The position numbers and the translations under genes are program-made. Below the pieces are notes generated by a model. It was not told the origin of the DNA. It saw nothing but the letters and a program-made list of their open reading frames with translations, and made no database searches. This document shows positions 17,170-27,707 of a stretch of DNA of 64,000 nt, piece by piece (position 1 is the stretch's first letter; every line of letters begins with the position of its first letter). Location: assembly GCA_022841625.1 (NCBI GenBank), contig JALHRD010000001.1, forward strand, positions 124,001-188,000. The letters run 5' to 3'. Source of the DNA: Xanthobacteraceae bacterium (lineage in GTDB: Bacteria; Pseudomonadota; Alphaproteobacteria; Rhizobiales; Xanthobacteraceae).

Positions 17170-17895
17170 CTATGACCTGCCGGCGGGTCTCGGTCGCCGT
17201 CGCAGCAACAACACAAGGACTACCCCGAGAATGACAAACAGAAGAATCCACAACAGCAATATCGGCTTCCAGGCTTCACCGAGCCCGAACAGATTGATGC
17301 CGGCAAGATAGATCGGAAAATTGAGCAGGAAATGCAGCGTCATGCCGACAATCCCGCCAACCAGGAACGACCCGCCGGACGCCAGGGCGTAAAGAGCTGG
17401 AACCAGCATCACGCCGTGGAGGAAGCAGACCGCAAGGCGCTCGACGATGAACCCGCCAAACATCCAGAATGGCAGGTCGGGGTAACTTGGCGACTTGGAT
17501 AACGCCTGTGCCAGAAACCAGATTTCGCCGAAGCCGAAGCCGGCGCCGACGGCGAGCGCAAGAACGATCGGATCGTTGACGATCGCGCGCCGCAGCTTCG
17601 GCGCCACAGCGACCAGCCACTTGGCCGGCTCCTCGGTCAACGGCGCGTAGAACAGCGAAGCAATCGTCACCCAGCTGGCAATACCGAAACTCGTGCGCAG
17701 AAAACCGTCGATCGGCAACCGCACAACGTAAAACATCAGCGGCTGTAGCGGCAGCGCAATCACAAATGCGAGCGCCGTCGTCCGCCAAGCATCGGCCTGC
17801 CGAAGCAGGATCGCAAAGCCGCACAACACCAGCGCCGACGTAATCGATGCTGCAATGAAGAGGCCCACGTCCGCTGTCCCGCCGAATGCGCCCAA
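17170..17895 (-). CDS. PrsW-like intramembrane metalloprotease family protein
   Basis: This is a 241-residue protein with about seven hydrophobic segments. The pattern is that of PrsW/CPBP-type intramembrane proteases: PLTEEPAKW (paired glutamates) after the second or third segment, GAGFGFGEIWFL with another glutamate, CFLHGVML and LHFLLNFPIYL with candidate metal-binding histidines. It ends in a basic RRRPRPAGRS tail. The start is uncertain. The frame opens at TTG 17895, 21 bases after the ppx stop in the same frame, and a GTG nine codons in is another option. It probably follows ppk-ppx in one transcript. The substrate is unknown. Confidence 0.65.
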   Translation of the reverse strand: MGAFGGTADVGLFIAASITSALVLCGFAILLRQADAWRTTALAFVIALPLQPLMFYVVRLPIDGFLRTSFGIASWVTIASLFYAPLTEEPAKWLVAVAPKLRRAIVNDPIVLALAVGAGFGFGEIWFLAQALSKSPSYPDLPFWMFGGFIVERLAVCFLHGVMLVPALYALASGGSFLVGGIVGMTLHFLLNFPIYLAGINLFGLGEAWKPILLLWILLFVILGVVLVLLLRRRPRPAGRS

Positions 17896-17916
17896 CCGCG
17901 CAGGGCAATGGCGCCC

Positions 17917-19422
17917 CTACTCCGTCTCCATCACCGGCTCGCGGCCGATCAGCCGGGCCAATTGACGCAAGCGCACGAATACACGCTCGCCGGCAAGATC
18001 CTTAAAACCATTGCGGAACCGGAGCACCAGCCGGCCGCGCTCGACCACCATCGGCGTCTTTGGCAATACGCCGGTGGTCGACGCCGATACGAGATACGCG
18101 ACCCGCAGCGCCGCCCCAAGCACCCGGGCGCGATCGAGCGCACGCGTCGACGCGAGTTCGCGGATACGCGGCGAAAGCTCCTCGTCGATCAATCCGACAT
18201 GCCGGAAGAACACCGCGAGCGCGAGATAGACGCGCCCGGGGTGGTCGATCCCAACGAACGCCGCATTGGCGATGATGTTCAAAGACTGTTCGCCGCGATA
18301 ATCCGGATGGGCCCGCCAGCCGATATCCGCCAACAGGCAGGCGGCATGGCGCAAGCGACGCTCCTCGGTGGTTTCGGCAAGCCCGCTCGAAGCCATGAAG
18401 CGATCGGTCCAGGCGATCAGTTCGTCGCCGTGGGCGGGCGCGCGTGAACGCAACAGATTGAGCTCTTGCGCCGCGGCCAGCAGCGAATCTTGGCGCCGAA
18501 CCTCAGAGCTAAGCATCGCGTATAGCAGTCCCTCGCGCACACCGAGGGCGGAAAACACAATTTCCTTGGGGCGCGCAATGTCGATCAGCTGCTCCAGCAC
18601 GACCGCGGCATAGGCCAATAGTGGTCGCCGCGCGTCGGCCACAACCTCGATCTGCGAAAGCGTTTCCGGATTCACCCGATGAACCAGGCCCGCGAATTCA
18701 TAGGCCTCGCGCGCCGGAACAACATAGCCGTGCATCACATGCAGCGGATAACCGGTCTGCCACATGTGCAGGCGCGCAAGCGCGCGCCAGGTGCCGCCAA
18801 TGGCATAGAATGTCCGCTTGGCGCCAGCCTTCAGCAGCTTGGCGTTGTCCAGCGACTTGCGCACCAATTTCTCAGCTTTTTTGATCGAATGGGCGGTCAC
18901 GTCTTGCAGCGCCAATCCGCCAAGCGGGAGCGTGATGCCGGCGTGAACCTTATTGCCAGAGACCTCGGATAATTCTAGCGAACCGCCGCCGAGATCGCCT
19001 ACCAAGCCATCGGGATGGTGGAACCCGCATACCACCCCAAACGCGCTCAATTCGGCCTCGCGCTTGCCGGAAACGATCTCAACTTTGGTGCGGCAGATTC
19101 GTTCGGCCGCCGCGACAAAGGCCTTGCCGTTCTTGGCCTCGCGGCAGGCCGCTGTCGCGACAACCCACAAGACGCCGACCTGCATGCGGTCGCACAGCAT
19201 GCGAAAGCGCTTGAGCGCGGTCAGCGCCTTATCCACCGCGTCCGACGCGAGCAGTCCGGTGGAATGCACCTCACGACCGAGACCGGCCAGAACTTTCTCG
19301 TTGAAGATTGGCGTTGGGCTGCGGGTCAGACCCTCATAGGCGACCAGACGCACCGAATTCGAGCCGATGTCTATGACGGCAATCGGCTGACCGTAGTCGA
19401 GACGCCCCTGCGCGGCTTTCAT
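17917..19422 (-). CDS. ppx: Exopolyphosphatase (Ppx/GppA family)
   Basis: This 502-residue enzyme of the Ppx/GppA group hydrolyses terminal phosphate from polyphosphate or pppGpp. The actin-like ATPase fold is marked by AVIDIGSNSVRLVAYEG near the start and VGDLGGGSLELSEV as the second phosphate loop. The C-terminal half has the HD-type helical extension. I chose ATG 19422, sixteen bases behind the ppk stop; an earlier ATG at 19500 would overlap ppk by 62 bases. Pairing with ppk gives a balanced synthesis and degradation operon. It ends next to the PrsW-like gene. Confidence 0.94.
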   Translation of the reverse strand: MKAAQGRLDYGQPIAVIDIGSNSVRLVAYEGLTRSPTPIFNEKVLAGLGREVHSTGLLASDAVDKALTALKRFRMLCDRMQVGVLWVVATAACREAKNGKAFVAAAERICRTKVEIVSGKREAELSAFGVVCGFHHPDGLVGDLGGGSLELSEVSGNKVHAGITLPLGGLALQDVTAHSIKKAEKLVRKSLDNAKLLKAGAKRTFYAIGGTWRALARLHMWQTGYPLHVMHGYVVPAREAYEFAGLVHRVNPETLSQIEVVADARRPLLAYAAVVLEQLIDIARPKEIVFSALGVREGLLYAMLSSEVRRQDSLLAAAQELNLLRSRAPAHGDELIAWTDRFMASSGLAETTEERRLRHAACLLADIGWRAHPDYRGEQSLNIIANAAFVGIDHPGRVYLALAVFFRHVGLIDEELSPRIRELASTRALDRARVLGAALRVAYLVSASTTGVLPKTPMVVERGRLVLRFRNGFKDLAGERVFVRLRQLARLIGREPVMETE

Positions 19423-19438
19423 AGCTGACGATCGTCGC

Positions 19439-21646
19439 TTATCGGCGACCGCGGCGGCGCACAAGGCGACGAGGCGGCGATTCTGTGAGCGATTTGCCAC
19501 GGCCGGACAGACTCGGATTGGTCATAAAATATTTGTGGACGTTGAACGGTTCCTCGCCCTGCGCAACCTTTATGCGATTCGATGTCCCGTCGGCCAACAG
19601 ATTCCAGCTCTGCTCATTGTCCCTGAAATTGGCCATCATGATTTGGTCTATCACCTGCGCATGCACGGTCGGATTGAGGATCGGGCACAAGACCTCAACC
19701 CGGCGGTCGAGATTGCGCGGCATCATGTCCGCCGAGGAGATATACACTGCCGCTTTCGCATGCGGCAGGCCATAGCCGGCGCCAAAACAATAGATGCGGC
19801 TATGCTCAAGAAAGCGCCCGACAATCGACTTCACCCGGATATTGTCCGAAAGTCCGGGAATGCCCGGCCGCAAGCAACAAATGCCACGCACCACCAAATT
19901 GATCTGCACGCCGGCCCGCGAGGCATCATAAAGCCGATCGATGATATCGGGATCGACCAGCGAGTTATCCTTCATCCAGATCGCCGCCGGCCGGCCAGCC
20001 TGGGCGTGTGCGATCTCCTGCGCAATATGTTCGACAATCCGGCGGCGCAGGGTCAGCGGCGACACCGCCAACTGTTCCAGCGCGGCAGGCTCGGCATAGC
20101 CGGTGATGTAGTTGAACACCCGCGCGACATCGCGTCCGATCACGGGATCGGAGGTGAAGTACGACAAATCGGTATAGCTGCGCGCGGTCACGGGATGATA
20201 ATTACCGGTCCCAACATGAACATAGGTGACCAGCGCACTGCCTTCGCGGCGCACCACCAGCGACAGCTTGCCGTGGGTCTTAAGCTCGATGAAGCCGAAC
20301 ACGACCTGCGCGCCGGCGCGTTCGAGCGCCCGCGACCAACGAATATTGGCCTCTTCGTCGAACCGCGCCTTCAGCTCAACCAGCGCGGTCACCGACTTTC
20401 CGGCCTCGGCCGCTTCGGCCAACGCCTTCACGATCGGCGAGTCCGACGACGTCCGGTAAAGCGTCTGCTTGATCGCGACCACATCGGGATCGCGCGCGGC
20501 CTGCTGCAAGAACTGAACGACGACGTCGAAAGATTCGTAAGGATGATGGACCACCAGATCCTTCTGGCGGATCGCCGCGAAACAATCGCCGCCGTGGTCG
20601 CGGATCCGTTCGGGAAAGCGCGGATTATACGGCACGAATTCGAGATCGGGCCGGTCGAGGCTCGTCAATTGCGATAATTCGTTGAGCGCCAATACCCCAT
20701 CGACCAGAAACACTTCATCGTCGCCGCAGCCGAGCGCGCGCTGCACAAAGCGTCGCAATTCCGACGGCATAGCGGCTTCCATTTCAAGGCGTATCACCGA
20801 ACCGCGCCGCCGTCGCTTGAGCACCGTCTCGAACTCGCGGACCAGATCCTCGGCTTCTTCCTCGATTTCGATTTCGGAATCGCGAATGACGCGGAACGCG
20901 CCTTGACCCTTGAGCGTGTAGCCCGGAAACAATTGGCCGATGAACAGGCCGGTCACCTGTTCGATCGTAATAACGCGAGACCCTGCCTCAGCGTCCGTGG
21001 GCAAGCGGATGAAGCGCTCGATCTTGTTCGGCATGCGGATCAGCGCGTTCATTGCCTCGCCATCGCCGTCGTGAACAAGTTGCAGCGCGATGGTGAACCC
21101 GCGATTGGAAATGAACGGAAACGGGTGCGCTGGATCGATCGCCAGCGGCGTCAACAAGGGAAACACCTGACGCAAAAATTGATCCTGCAACCAAGCCCGC
21201 TCTTTCTTAGTCACGTCCGGCCCATCGACCAGAACAATGCCGGTGGCGGCGAGTTCATCGCGCAGGCCGCGCCATCGCGACTGCTGATCGCTAGCGAGCG
21301 CCGACACCGCCTCGGCGATGCGCACCAATTGCTCGGCCGGCGTCAGTCCATCGGGGCTTCGGGTGGTGATGCCGGCGCGAAGCTGGCCACGCAGGCCGGC
21401 AACCCGCACCATGAAGAACTCGTCGAGGTTATTGGCCGATATCGAAAGAAACCGCACACGTTCGAGTAACGGATGCGCCGGATTCTCGGCCTCCTCGAGC
21501 ACGCGCCGGTTGAAATGTAACCAGGACAACTCACGGTTGATGAAGCGCTCTGGACTGGTCGCTAAAGCGGGAACGACCAGAACCTCGGCCGGCGCCGGTG
21601 GCAGTGGTTTTTCCTTTGTAATTGCAATCACTTGAGATCGATCCAT
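19439..21646 (-). CDS. ppk: Polyphosphate kinase 1
   Basis: PPK1 reversibly polymerises the gamma-phosphate of ATP into polyphosphate. The protein is about 735 residues with the N domain ([20 protein letters not shown]), head domain, and two C domains. The autophosphorylated histidine lies in the [18 protein letters not shown] region, and the second histidine in the [16 protein letters not shown] region. ATG 21646 is my choice; ATG 21697 would add 17 residues and neither has a good ribosome-binding site. It is followed at once by ppx. hdaA lies upstream on the same strand with a 74-base gap. Confidence 0.95.
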   Translation of the reverse strand: MDRSQVIAITKEKPLPPAPAEVLVVPALATSPERFINRELSWLHFNRRVLEEAENPAHPLLERVRFLSISANNLDEFFMVRVAGLRGQLRAGITTRSPDGLTPAEQLVRIAEAVSALASDQQSRWRGLRDELAATGIVLVDGPDVTKKERAWLQDQFLRQVFPLLTPLAIDPAHPFPFISNRGFTIALQLVHDGDGEAMNALIRMPNKIERFIRLPTDAEAGSRVITIEQVTGLFIGQLFPGYTLKGQGAFRVIRDSEIEIEEEAEDLVREFETVLKRRRRGSVIRLEMEAAMPSELRRFVQRALGCGDDEVFLVDGVLALNELSQLTSLDRPDLEFVPYNPRFPERIRDHGGDCFAAIRQKDLVVHHPYESFDVVVQFLQQAARDPDVVAIKQTLYRTSSDSPIVKALAEAAEAGKSVTALVELKARFDEEANIRWSRALERAGAQVVFGFIELKTHGKLSLVVRREGSALVTYVHVGTGNYHPVTARSYTDLSYFTSDPVIGRDVARVFNYITGYAEPAALEQLAVSPLTLRRRIVEHIAQEIAHAQAGRPAAIWMKDNSLVDPDIIDRLYDASRAGVQINLVVRGICCLRPGIPGLSDNIRVKSIVGRFLEHSRIYCFGAGYGLPHAKAAVYISSADMMPRNLDRRVEVLCPILNPTVHAQVIDQIMMANFRDNEQSWNLLADGTSNRIKVAQGEEPFNVHKYFMTNPSLSGRGKSLTESPPRRLVRRRGRR

Positions 21647-21720
21647 GGCTACGGCTGGCCCGCATGATCGCCATCTTTCGTGACGGCTCGATGTCATAAC
21701 GCGACGGTATTAAAGCCCGG

Positions 21721-22404
21721 TCAAGGCGCCTCCAACTTTAGGACCTCGGCGGCCAATGGCCTGGTAAGGGGACGCTGCCGGCGCATCGCCTCCTGGTCAA
21801 GCCTCGCCACCGCCGCCCGTGCATCCGCGAACGAACGCCCGATCCGCGTCGCCACATATCCGATCAATTGCTCGTCGACTGCGAGCTGACGGTCGGCGAA
21901 TAATTTCACCAACACGGCACGCAGCAATGTGTCGTCGGGCGGCGCCAGCGCGATCGCCGGCAGAGCCTTGAGCCGCGACGCAAGGTCTGGGATGCGGACC
22001 GCCCAGGTCGCGGGTGCGGTGCGCGCGGTCAAAAGAACGAACGCGCCTTCCTCGCGCGCCAGATTGAGAAGATGAAACATCGCCGTCTCGTCAAATCCCG
22101 CCTCGGCGACGTCTTCAACCACCAGCCGGCCAGTCGCAAGCGCGCCGGGGATATTCATATCGCGCAGCGTGCGCGCGCCGATTGAACGGGCGCCGGTCTG
22201 CAGCGCCCAGATCGTCGCAAGATGGCTCTTGCCTGAACCTTCCGGCCCAACCAGAACGACGACCTGATACGGCCAGTCGGGCCAGCTATCGATCAATGTC
22301 AGCGCGGCAGCATTCGACGGCCCGCCGAGAAAATCATCACGGGCGTAGCTTTCGGCATGGTCAAGGTCCAGGGTCAATTGCCGAGGGCCTCGTCCGGCAA
22401 TCAT
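21721..22404 (-). CDS. hdaA: DnaA-related regulatory protein HdaA
   Basis: This 227-residue AAA+ protein, homologous to DnaA domain III, promotes inactivation of ATP-DnaA with the sliding clamp. The N-terminal RQLTLDLDH fits the clamp-binding motif of Hda proteins. The Walker A loop VGPEGSGKSHL is intact, as is the Walker B-like LVVEDVAEAG. The start codon overlaps the stop of the upstream phosphatidyltransferase in an ATGA, so the two are translationally coupled. Placement next to purM and ppk is a familiar order in Rhizobiales. Confidence 0.93.
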   Translation of the reverse strand: MIAGRGPRQLTLDLDHAESYARDDFLGGPSNAAALTLIDSWPDWPYQVVVLVGPEGSGKSHLATIWALQTGARSIGARTLRDMNIPGALATGRLVVEDVAEAGFDETAMFHLLNLAREEGAFVLLTARTAPATWAVRIPDLASRLKALPAIALAPPDDTLLRAVLVKLFADRQLAVDEQLIGYVATRIGRSFADARAAVARLDQEAMRRQRPLTRPLAAEVLKLEAP

Positions 22405-22949
22405 GGCGGACCGGCCTTGGCACCGTTCATGTGGCGCACCCATTCGCCGACATAAATCGCCACCGACGCCAATGTGAGAATGGCGACCAGTGCGGTCAAG
22501 GCTTGCACCGCCCACCATGCATCGAACGCGAACGCGAGCGATGCCAGAACCACAAGCGCAAGCACAATCTGTGCGACGGTGTTGAGCTTGGAGACGGCGA
22601 GCGGCTTGAGCGTCACTGGATTGCCCACAAGCCACGATAGCATCACCGCGCTCACGATCATGATGTCGCGCGACACCACCAGAATGACCAGCCAGCGCGG
22701 GAGCGCTCCGATAACCCCAAGCGTCACATAAATTGAAACGATTAGCGCTTTGTCGGCAAGCGGATCGAGATAGGCGCCAAGCTCGGTCGCCATGCCATAG
22801 CGCTTGGCCAGGAAGCCGTCGACCAGATCGCTCAAGCCCGCCAGCAGGAACAGGACAAACGCGAATTTTAGCTCACCGGCGGTGATCGCCCAGACCATCA
22901 CGGGAACCGCCAGGATACGCGCCAGCGTAATTAAATTTGGAATGCTCAA
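22401..22949 (-). CDS. CDP-alcohol phosphatidyltransferase family protein
   Basis: This 182-residue integral membrane enzyme attaches an alcohol to a CDP-activated lipid. The family signature D-G-x2-A-R/K-x8-G-x3-D-x3-D is visible as VDGFLAKRYG then GAYLDPLADK at about residues 43-68. There are five to six transmembrane segments. Length and sequence would fit a PgsA-like phosphatidylglycerophosphate synthase, but closely related enzymes share these features, so no symbol is given. It is divergent from purM and coupled to hdaA by a 4-base overlap. Confidence 0.9.
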   Translation of the reverse strand: MSIPNLITLARILAVPVMVWAITAGELKFAFVLFLLAGLSDLVDGFLAKRYGMATELGAYLDPLADKALIVSIYVTLGVIGALPRWLVILVVSRDIMIVSAVMLSWLVGNPVTLKPLAVSKLNTVAQIVLALVVLASLAFAFDAWWAVQALTALVAILTLASVAIYVGEWVRHMNGAKAGPP

Positions 22950-23098
22950 GCTGCGCTCCGGCTCCTACGTTTCGCCTCCGATGCGCCGCGCTTTTGGCGT
23001 TTCGGTCCACCGTCTATCGCTTACAGTATAGCGACGTTCGAGCCATTGCACATGCGGCGATTCCGCCGTAACACCCGGGCGCACGACTGAGGAGAACT

Positions 23099-24169
23099 AT
23101 GGCAGATAAGGGCCTCACCTACGCCGAGGCTGGCGTCGATATCGACGCTGGCAACCGGATGGTTGAGCTGATCAAGCCCTTGGTCCGCGCCACCGCCCGG
23201 CCCGGCGCCGACGCCGAAATCGGCGGGTTTGGCGGGCTTTTCGATCTCAAGCGCGCCGGGTTCACCGATCCCGTCCTGGTGGCCGCCACCGACGGGGTTG
23301 GGACCAAGCTCAAGATCGCCATCGAAACCGGGCGGCACGACAGCATCGGGATCGACCTGGTTGCAATGTCGGTCAATGACCTTGTGGTGCAAGGCGCCGA
23401 ACCGCTGTTTTTCCTCGACTACTTCGCCTGTGGAAAGCTCGCGCCCGATACCGGCGCCATGATCGTCAAGGGCGTGGCGGCGGGCTGCCGAGAGGCCGGC
23501 TGTGCGCTGATCGGCGGCGAGACCGCGGAAATGCCCGGGCTGTACCGCGATGGCGACTACGACCTCGCCGGCTTTGCGGTTGGCGCCGCGGAGCGCAATG
23601 CGCTGCTGCCGCGCGCCGACATTGCCGCGGGCGACACTGTGCTCGGCCTCGCATCGTCGGGGATCCATTCCAACGGCTATTCGCTGGCGCGGCGGGTGGT
23701 CGAAATCGCGGGACTTGGCTGGAACGCGCCGGCGCCATTCGATACCAGCCGCACCCTCGGTGAAGCGCTGCTCACGCCGACGCGCATTTATGTGAAATCC
23801 TGCCTCGCGGCCTTGCGCCAAACCAAAGCGCTGAAGGGGCTCGCCCACATCACCGGCGGCGGCTTCCCCGACAATATTCCGCGCGTGCTGCCCGACGGAC
23901 TTGGCATGACACTCGATCTGGCGCGCGTTCCCGTGCTGCCGGTGTTCAAATGGCTTGCCAAGACCAGCAACATTGCCGAACCGGAAATGCTGCGCACGTT
24001 CAATTGCGGCATCGGCATGGTTGCGATTGTCGACGCCGCCGGCGCCGACGCGGTGGCGGATGTGCTGACGCGCGCGGGCGAGACCGTCGTGCGGCTCGGC
24101 CGGGTCACGACCGCGGCCAAGGATGCGCCGCGCGTCGCTTACACCGGTCGCCTCGACCTCGCTGGGTGA
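23099..24169 (+). CDS. purM: Phosphoribosylformylglycinamidine cyclo-ligase (AIR synthetase)
   Basis: PurM closes the imidazole ring in step five of purine synthesis, using ATP. The 356-residue length is normal. Landmarks are [16 protein letters not shown] at the N terminus, [12 protein letters not shown] as the ATP-binding strand, [19 protein letters not shown], and GGETAEMPG. The start ATG 23099 has GAGGAGA upstream. purN begins six bases after the stop, so the two form an operon, divergent from the phosphatidyltransferase gene. Confidence 0.97.
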   Translation: MADKGLTYAEAGVDIDAGNRMVELIKPLVRATARPGADAEIGGFGGLFDLKRAGFTDPVLVAATDGVGTKLKIAIETGRHDSIGIDLVAMSVNDLVVQGAEPLFFLDYFACGKLAPDTGAMIVKGVAAGCREAGCALIGGETAEMPGLYRDGDYDLAGFAVGAAERNALLPRADIAAGDTVLGLASSGIHSNGYSLARRVVEIAGLGWNAPAPFDTSRTLGEALLTPTRIYVKSCLAALRQTKALKGLAHITGGGFPDNIPRVLPDGLGMTLDLARVPVLPVFKWLAKTSNIAEPEMLRTFNCGIGMVAIVDAAGADAVADVLTRAGETVVRLGRVTTAAKDAPRVAYTGRLDLAG

Positions 24170-24175
24170 GTTCGG

Positions 24176-24757
24176 ATGCCGAGAAAACGCGTCGCCGTCC
24201 TGATATCCGGCCGCGGCTCCAACATGGCATCGCTGATTGCGGCGGCGAAACACGACGACTACCCCGCCGCGATCGCGCTGGTGGTATCGAACCGGCCGGA
24301 TGCCGCCGGGCTTGAACACGCGCGCGGAGAGGGAATTGCAACCGCCGTCGTCGATCACACCCGCTTTGGCAAGGATCGCGAAGCCTTCGAGCGCGCCTTG
24401 CACGATGTACTCACGGCGAACCGCATCGATTTGGTTTGTCTGGCTGGCTTCATGCGCCTTCTGACCCCATGGTTGGTTGGCCAATGGCAGGGCCGCATGC
24501 TCAACATCCACCCTGCCCTGCTGCCGGCCTTTAAAGGCCTGCACACCCACGCGCGCGCCTTGGCGGCCGGCGTGACGACGCACGGGGCCACCGTGCATTT
24601 TGTGTCGTCCGAAATGGATTCCGGGCCGATCATCGCGCAGGCGGAAGTGCCGGTGCTCGCGGGCGACACGCCCGACACCTTGGCGGCGCGCGTGCTCGAA
24701 GCCGAACACCGGATTTATCCGCAGGCCTTGCGGCAGGTGGCGGGAAGCAAGTTGTAG
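24176..24757 (+). CDS. purN: Phosphoribosylglycinamide formyltransferase
   Basis: PurN transfers a formyl group from 10-formyltetrahydrofolate to GAR in purine synthesis. The 193-residue protein shows VLISGRGSNMASLI (phosphate-binding), the catalytic asparagine-histidine pair in NIHPALLPAFKG, and the HGATVHFVSSEMDSGPII block with the essential aspartate. It is directly downstream of purM. The C terminus meets the convergent ndk gene with only 12 bases between stops. Confidence 0.97.
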   Translation: MPRKRVAVLISGRGSNMASLIAAAKHDDYPAAIALVVSNRPDAAGLEHARGEGIATAVVDHTRFGKDREAFERALHDVLTANRIDLVCLAGFMRLLTPWLVGQWQGRMLNIHPALLPAFKGLHTHARALAAGVTTHGATVHFVSSEMDSGPIIAQAEVPVLAGDTPDTLAARVLEAEHRIYPQALRQVAGSKL

Positions 24758-24769
24758 CGATTATCCGAA

Positions 24770-25192
24770 CTAGCCGACGATCTCATTACCTGCAAAGAAC
24801 TGGGCGATTTCCTGCGCAGCGGTTTCCGGCGCGTCGGAACCATGCACCGAATTCTCGCCGATTGACTTGGCATATAGCTTGCGGATGGTCCCCGCCGCCG
24901 CCTTGGCGGGATCGGTTGCGCCCATAATGTCGCGATAACGAACGATGGCGCTCTCGCCTTCAAGCACCTGCACGACGACCGGCCCCGAAATCATGAACGC
25001 GACAAGCTCGCCAAAGAACGGCCGCGCGCGGTGAACCGCATAAAAAGTTTCGGCCTGCTCGCGGGTGATCCGCACGCGCTTTTGCGCAACAATCCGCAAC
25101 CCCGCTTGCTCGATCACCGCATTGACCGCGCCGGTCAGATTTCGCGCCGTTGCGTCGGGCTTGATGATTGAAAATGTCCGTTCAATTGCCAT
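24770..25192 (-). CDS. ndk: Nucleoside diphosphate kinase
   Basis: This 140-residue enzyme moves the gamma-phosphate from ATP onto other nucleoside diphosphates through a phosphohistidine. The catalytic histidine is in [16 protein letters not shown]. The N-terminal [15 protein letters not shown] and the [10 protein letters not shown] segment match the family closely. It is monocistronic and convergent with purN. Confidence 0.97.
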   Translation of the reverse strand: MAIERTFSIIKPDATARNLTGAVNAVIEQAGLRIVAQKRVRITREQAETFYAVHRARPFFGELVAFMISGPVVVQVLEGESAIVRYRDIMGATDPAKAAAGTIRKLYAKSIGENSVHGSDAPETAAQEIAQFFAGNEIVG

Positions 25193-25461
25193 TGGGGGAT
25201 TCTACATTGGTTAATGGGGCGGTGACGATACGCGGCGGCTTATAGCCGCCGCTCCGGCATCCAGCAAGCACAAGCCTTTAGGGCGACCGGCCATCCGTCG
25301 ATGAATAGCCGATGAACGAAACCGCCTGCTGCGTGAAGTTTCGTTGACCATGAGTCGGCGAAACCAAATTTTAGCATCGCGCGCCTGAACCGGGATGAGG
25401 ACCGGCTGCGACTAACCGGCATGAGGATGCAATCACGCATCCAGCCCAATGGAGACGACCG

Positions 25462-25695
25462 ATGATCCGCAAGACCCTGTTCGCCCTGACCGCCACCGTT
25501 ACCGTCGCCGCCGCGACGCTGGCTCCGACCGCCGCGTCCGCGTGGCATCACCACCACCGTCATTTCCACGGCTTCGGTGGCTACGGCTTTGGCCTCGCCC
25601 TTACCGCTCCGATCGTTACTTCGTGCTACACCTACCAGTATGTCGAGACCCGCCGCGGTCTGCGCCGGGTGCTGGTGAACCTCTGCGGCTACTAA
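25462..25695 (+). CDS. Small secreted histidine-rich protein, unknown
   Basis: This 77-residue product has a Sec signal (MIRKTLFALTATVTVAAATL, cleavage after ASA). The mature part of about 50 residues begins WHHHHRHFHGFGGYGFG. Six of its first eight residues are histidine, so metal binding is possible. Two cysteines (SCYTYQ and LCGY) could form a disulfide. The ATG is preceded by GGAG, and a strong hairpin terminator follows at 25736-25769. Small proteins of this make-up are common in Bradyrhizobium relatives but have no known role. Confidence 0.75.
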   Translation: MIRKTLFALTATVTVAAATLAPTAASAWHHHHRHFHGFGGYGFGLALTAPIVTSCYTYQYVETRRGLRRVLVNLCGY

Positions 25696-25735
25696 TCGGC
25701 CGCGAATTTAACGACACCGATATAACTGCACCGAA

Positions 25736-25769
25736 AGAAGCCTCGGCCACGAAAGCGGCCGGGGCTTCT
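25736..25769 (+). terminator. Strong hairpin behind the histidine-rich gene
   Basis: A 13-bp continuous stem, AGAAGCCTCGGCC (25736-25748) with GGCCGGGGCTTCT (25757-25769) and one T-G wobble, closes an 8-base loop. No long T-run follows, so its strength as a factor-independent terminator is uncertain. Confidence 0.65.
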
Positions 25770-25833
25770 GGCTATCTCAGATGGCAGGAGCAAAGCCATT
25801 GCTACTCGCGCTCCGCTCCGCCACATAGCGGGC

Positions 25834-27704
25834 ATGCTTGTCATCGACGAATTGTCGGTCCGCATTGCCGGTCGCCTATTGATCGACCGCGCCTCGGCCC
25901 ATATCCCCACCGGTGCGCGGGTCGGTCTGGTGGGCCGCAACGGCTCCGGCAAGTCCACGCTGTTTCGCGCGATCGCCGGCGAGATCTCCGCCGAACACGG
26001 CGCGGTGCAGCTCTCGCCACGCTGCCGCATTGGCCGTCTTTCGCAAGAGGCGCCCGACGGTCCGGAGAGCCTGATCGAGATCGTGCTGCGCGCCGATGTG
26101 GAGCGCATTCGGCTGTTGGCCGAAGCCGAAACCGCGAGCGACCCCTGCGCATTGCCGAGATCCAGACCAGGCTGGCCGACATCGGCGCGCATGCGGCGCC
26201 CGCGCGCGCCGCCGAGATCCTGGCGGGGCTGGGATTTTCCGCCGACGACCAGGCCCGCCCTTGTTCGGAGTTCTCCGGCGGCTGGCGCATGCGCGTCGCG
26301 CTCGCGGCCACATTGTTCGCGGCGCCCGACCTGCTGTTACTCGATGAGCCCACCAATTTTCTCGATCTGGAAAGCACGCTCTGGCTGCAAAAGCAGATCG
26401 CATCTTATCCAAGCACAGTGGTGGTCATCAGCCATGACCGCGACCTGCTCGACAATGCGGTCGACTGGACGCTGCACCTGGAAGCCGGATCGCTCGCGCT
26501 TTACCGCGGCGGCTATACCGCATTCGAACGACAGCGGCGTGAACGCCAGACCCTCGACCTTAAGCTCGCACGCAAGCAGGAACTACAACGCGAACGCTTG
26601 ACCGCCTTTGTGGAACGGTTTCGCGCCAAGGCAACCAAGGCGCGCCAAGCGCAGTCGCGATTGAAGCTTCTGGCCAAGCTCGAGCCGGTCGCGGCGGTGA
26701 TCGCCGACCAAGTGCGTCCGTTCATATTTTCCACGCCGGCCAAACCGCTGTCGCCGCCGATTGTCGCGCTTGAGGGGGTTTCGGTCGGCTATGAACCCGG
26801 CGCGCCGGTGCTGCGCCGACTCAATCTGCGGATCGACCCCGACGATCGCATCGCCCTGGTCGGCGCCAATGGCAATGGCAAATCCACTTTGGTGAAACTC
26901 CTGTCGAACCGCCTCGCCGCCATGTCCGGCCGGGTAACGCGCGCAGACCGGCTCGACGTCGCTTATTTCGCGCAACATCAACTCGACGAGCTTAATCCCG
27001 ACGGCAGCGCCTATGACCACCTGCGCCGGCTGATGCCCGACGCAGCGGAGGCAAAGGTTCGCGCTCACGCCGGCACGATCGGGTTTTCCGCGAGCGCCGC
27101 CGACACACCCTCCGCCAAACTCTCGGGCGGCGAGAAGGCGCGCCTATTGCTTGGTCTCGCCACCTATGCGGGGCCGCACCTCATCGTGCTCGACGAGCCG
27201 ACCAACCACCTGGACATCGACAGCCGCGCCGCGCTGATCGACGCCATCAATGATTACGCCGGCGCGGTGATCCTGGTGTCGCACGACCGCTATTTGATCG
27301 AAGCCTGCGCCGACCGGCTTTGGCTGGTCGCCGATGGCCAAGTCGTGCCGTTCGACGGCGACCTCGACGATTATCGGCGCGTCGTGTTGGCCGACCGCCG
27401 CGACGACAAGGAGCGCGATCGCGGGCCAAAAACCGCCAGCCGTGGCGACGCCCGCCGCGCCGCCGCGCAATTGCGGATCGAACTTGCACCGCTGCGGCGG
27501 CGCATTTCCGAAGCGGAAGCAGCCGTTGCCAAGTTGAACGCCGAGATCGCGCGCATTGATACGGCGCTGGCCGATCTGTTTGCGCGCGAGCCCGCCAAAG
27601 CCGCAACACTCGCCAAGGACCGCGCCAATGCGGTCGGCGCGCTCGCGCGCGCCGAGGATGAATGGCTGATCGCCAGCGAAGCGCTTGAAGCCGCGATGCG
27701 CTGA
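25834..27704 (+). pseudogene. ABC-F ATPase gene interrupted by a frameshift
   Basis: This codes for a duplicated ATP-binding cassette protein of the ABC-F type (Uup/EttA/YheS relatives), soluble factors that act on ribosomes. Frame one runs from ATG 25834 through the first Walker A, GRNGSGKST, to SDP at about 26145. The reading then continues in another frame from RIAEIQTRLADIG, through SGGWRMRVALA, the linker between the cassettes, the second Walker A GANGNGKST and SGGEKARLLLG, to 27704. One missing base in the C-run at 26142-26145 would restore D-P-L-R-I-A-E. It is either a real disruption or a sequencing error. Everything downstream looks intact, so the event is recent or artificial. Confidence 0.85.
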
Positions 27705-27707
27705 AAC

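Noticed and set aside
23021-24709. Very long antisense open frame (over 560 codons) opposite purM and purN
   Set aside because: It is the complementary frame of two well-conserved genes in GC-rich DNA. Its translation is low-complexity, rich in Arg, Gly and His, with no domain.
25449-25833. Open frame joining upstream sequence to the second part of the ABC-F protein
   Set aside because: It covers the histidine-rich gene in another frame and an arginine-rich stretch. It exists only because the ABC-F gene is frameshifted.
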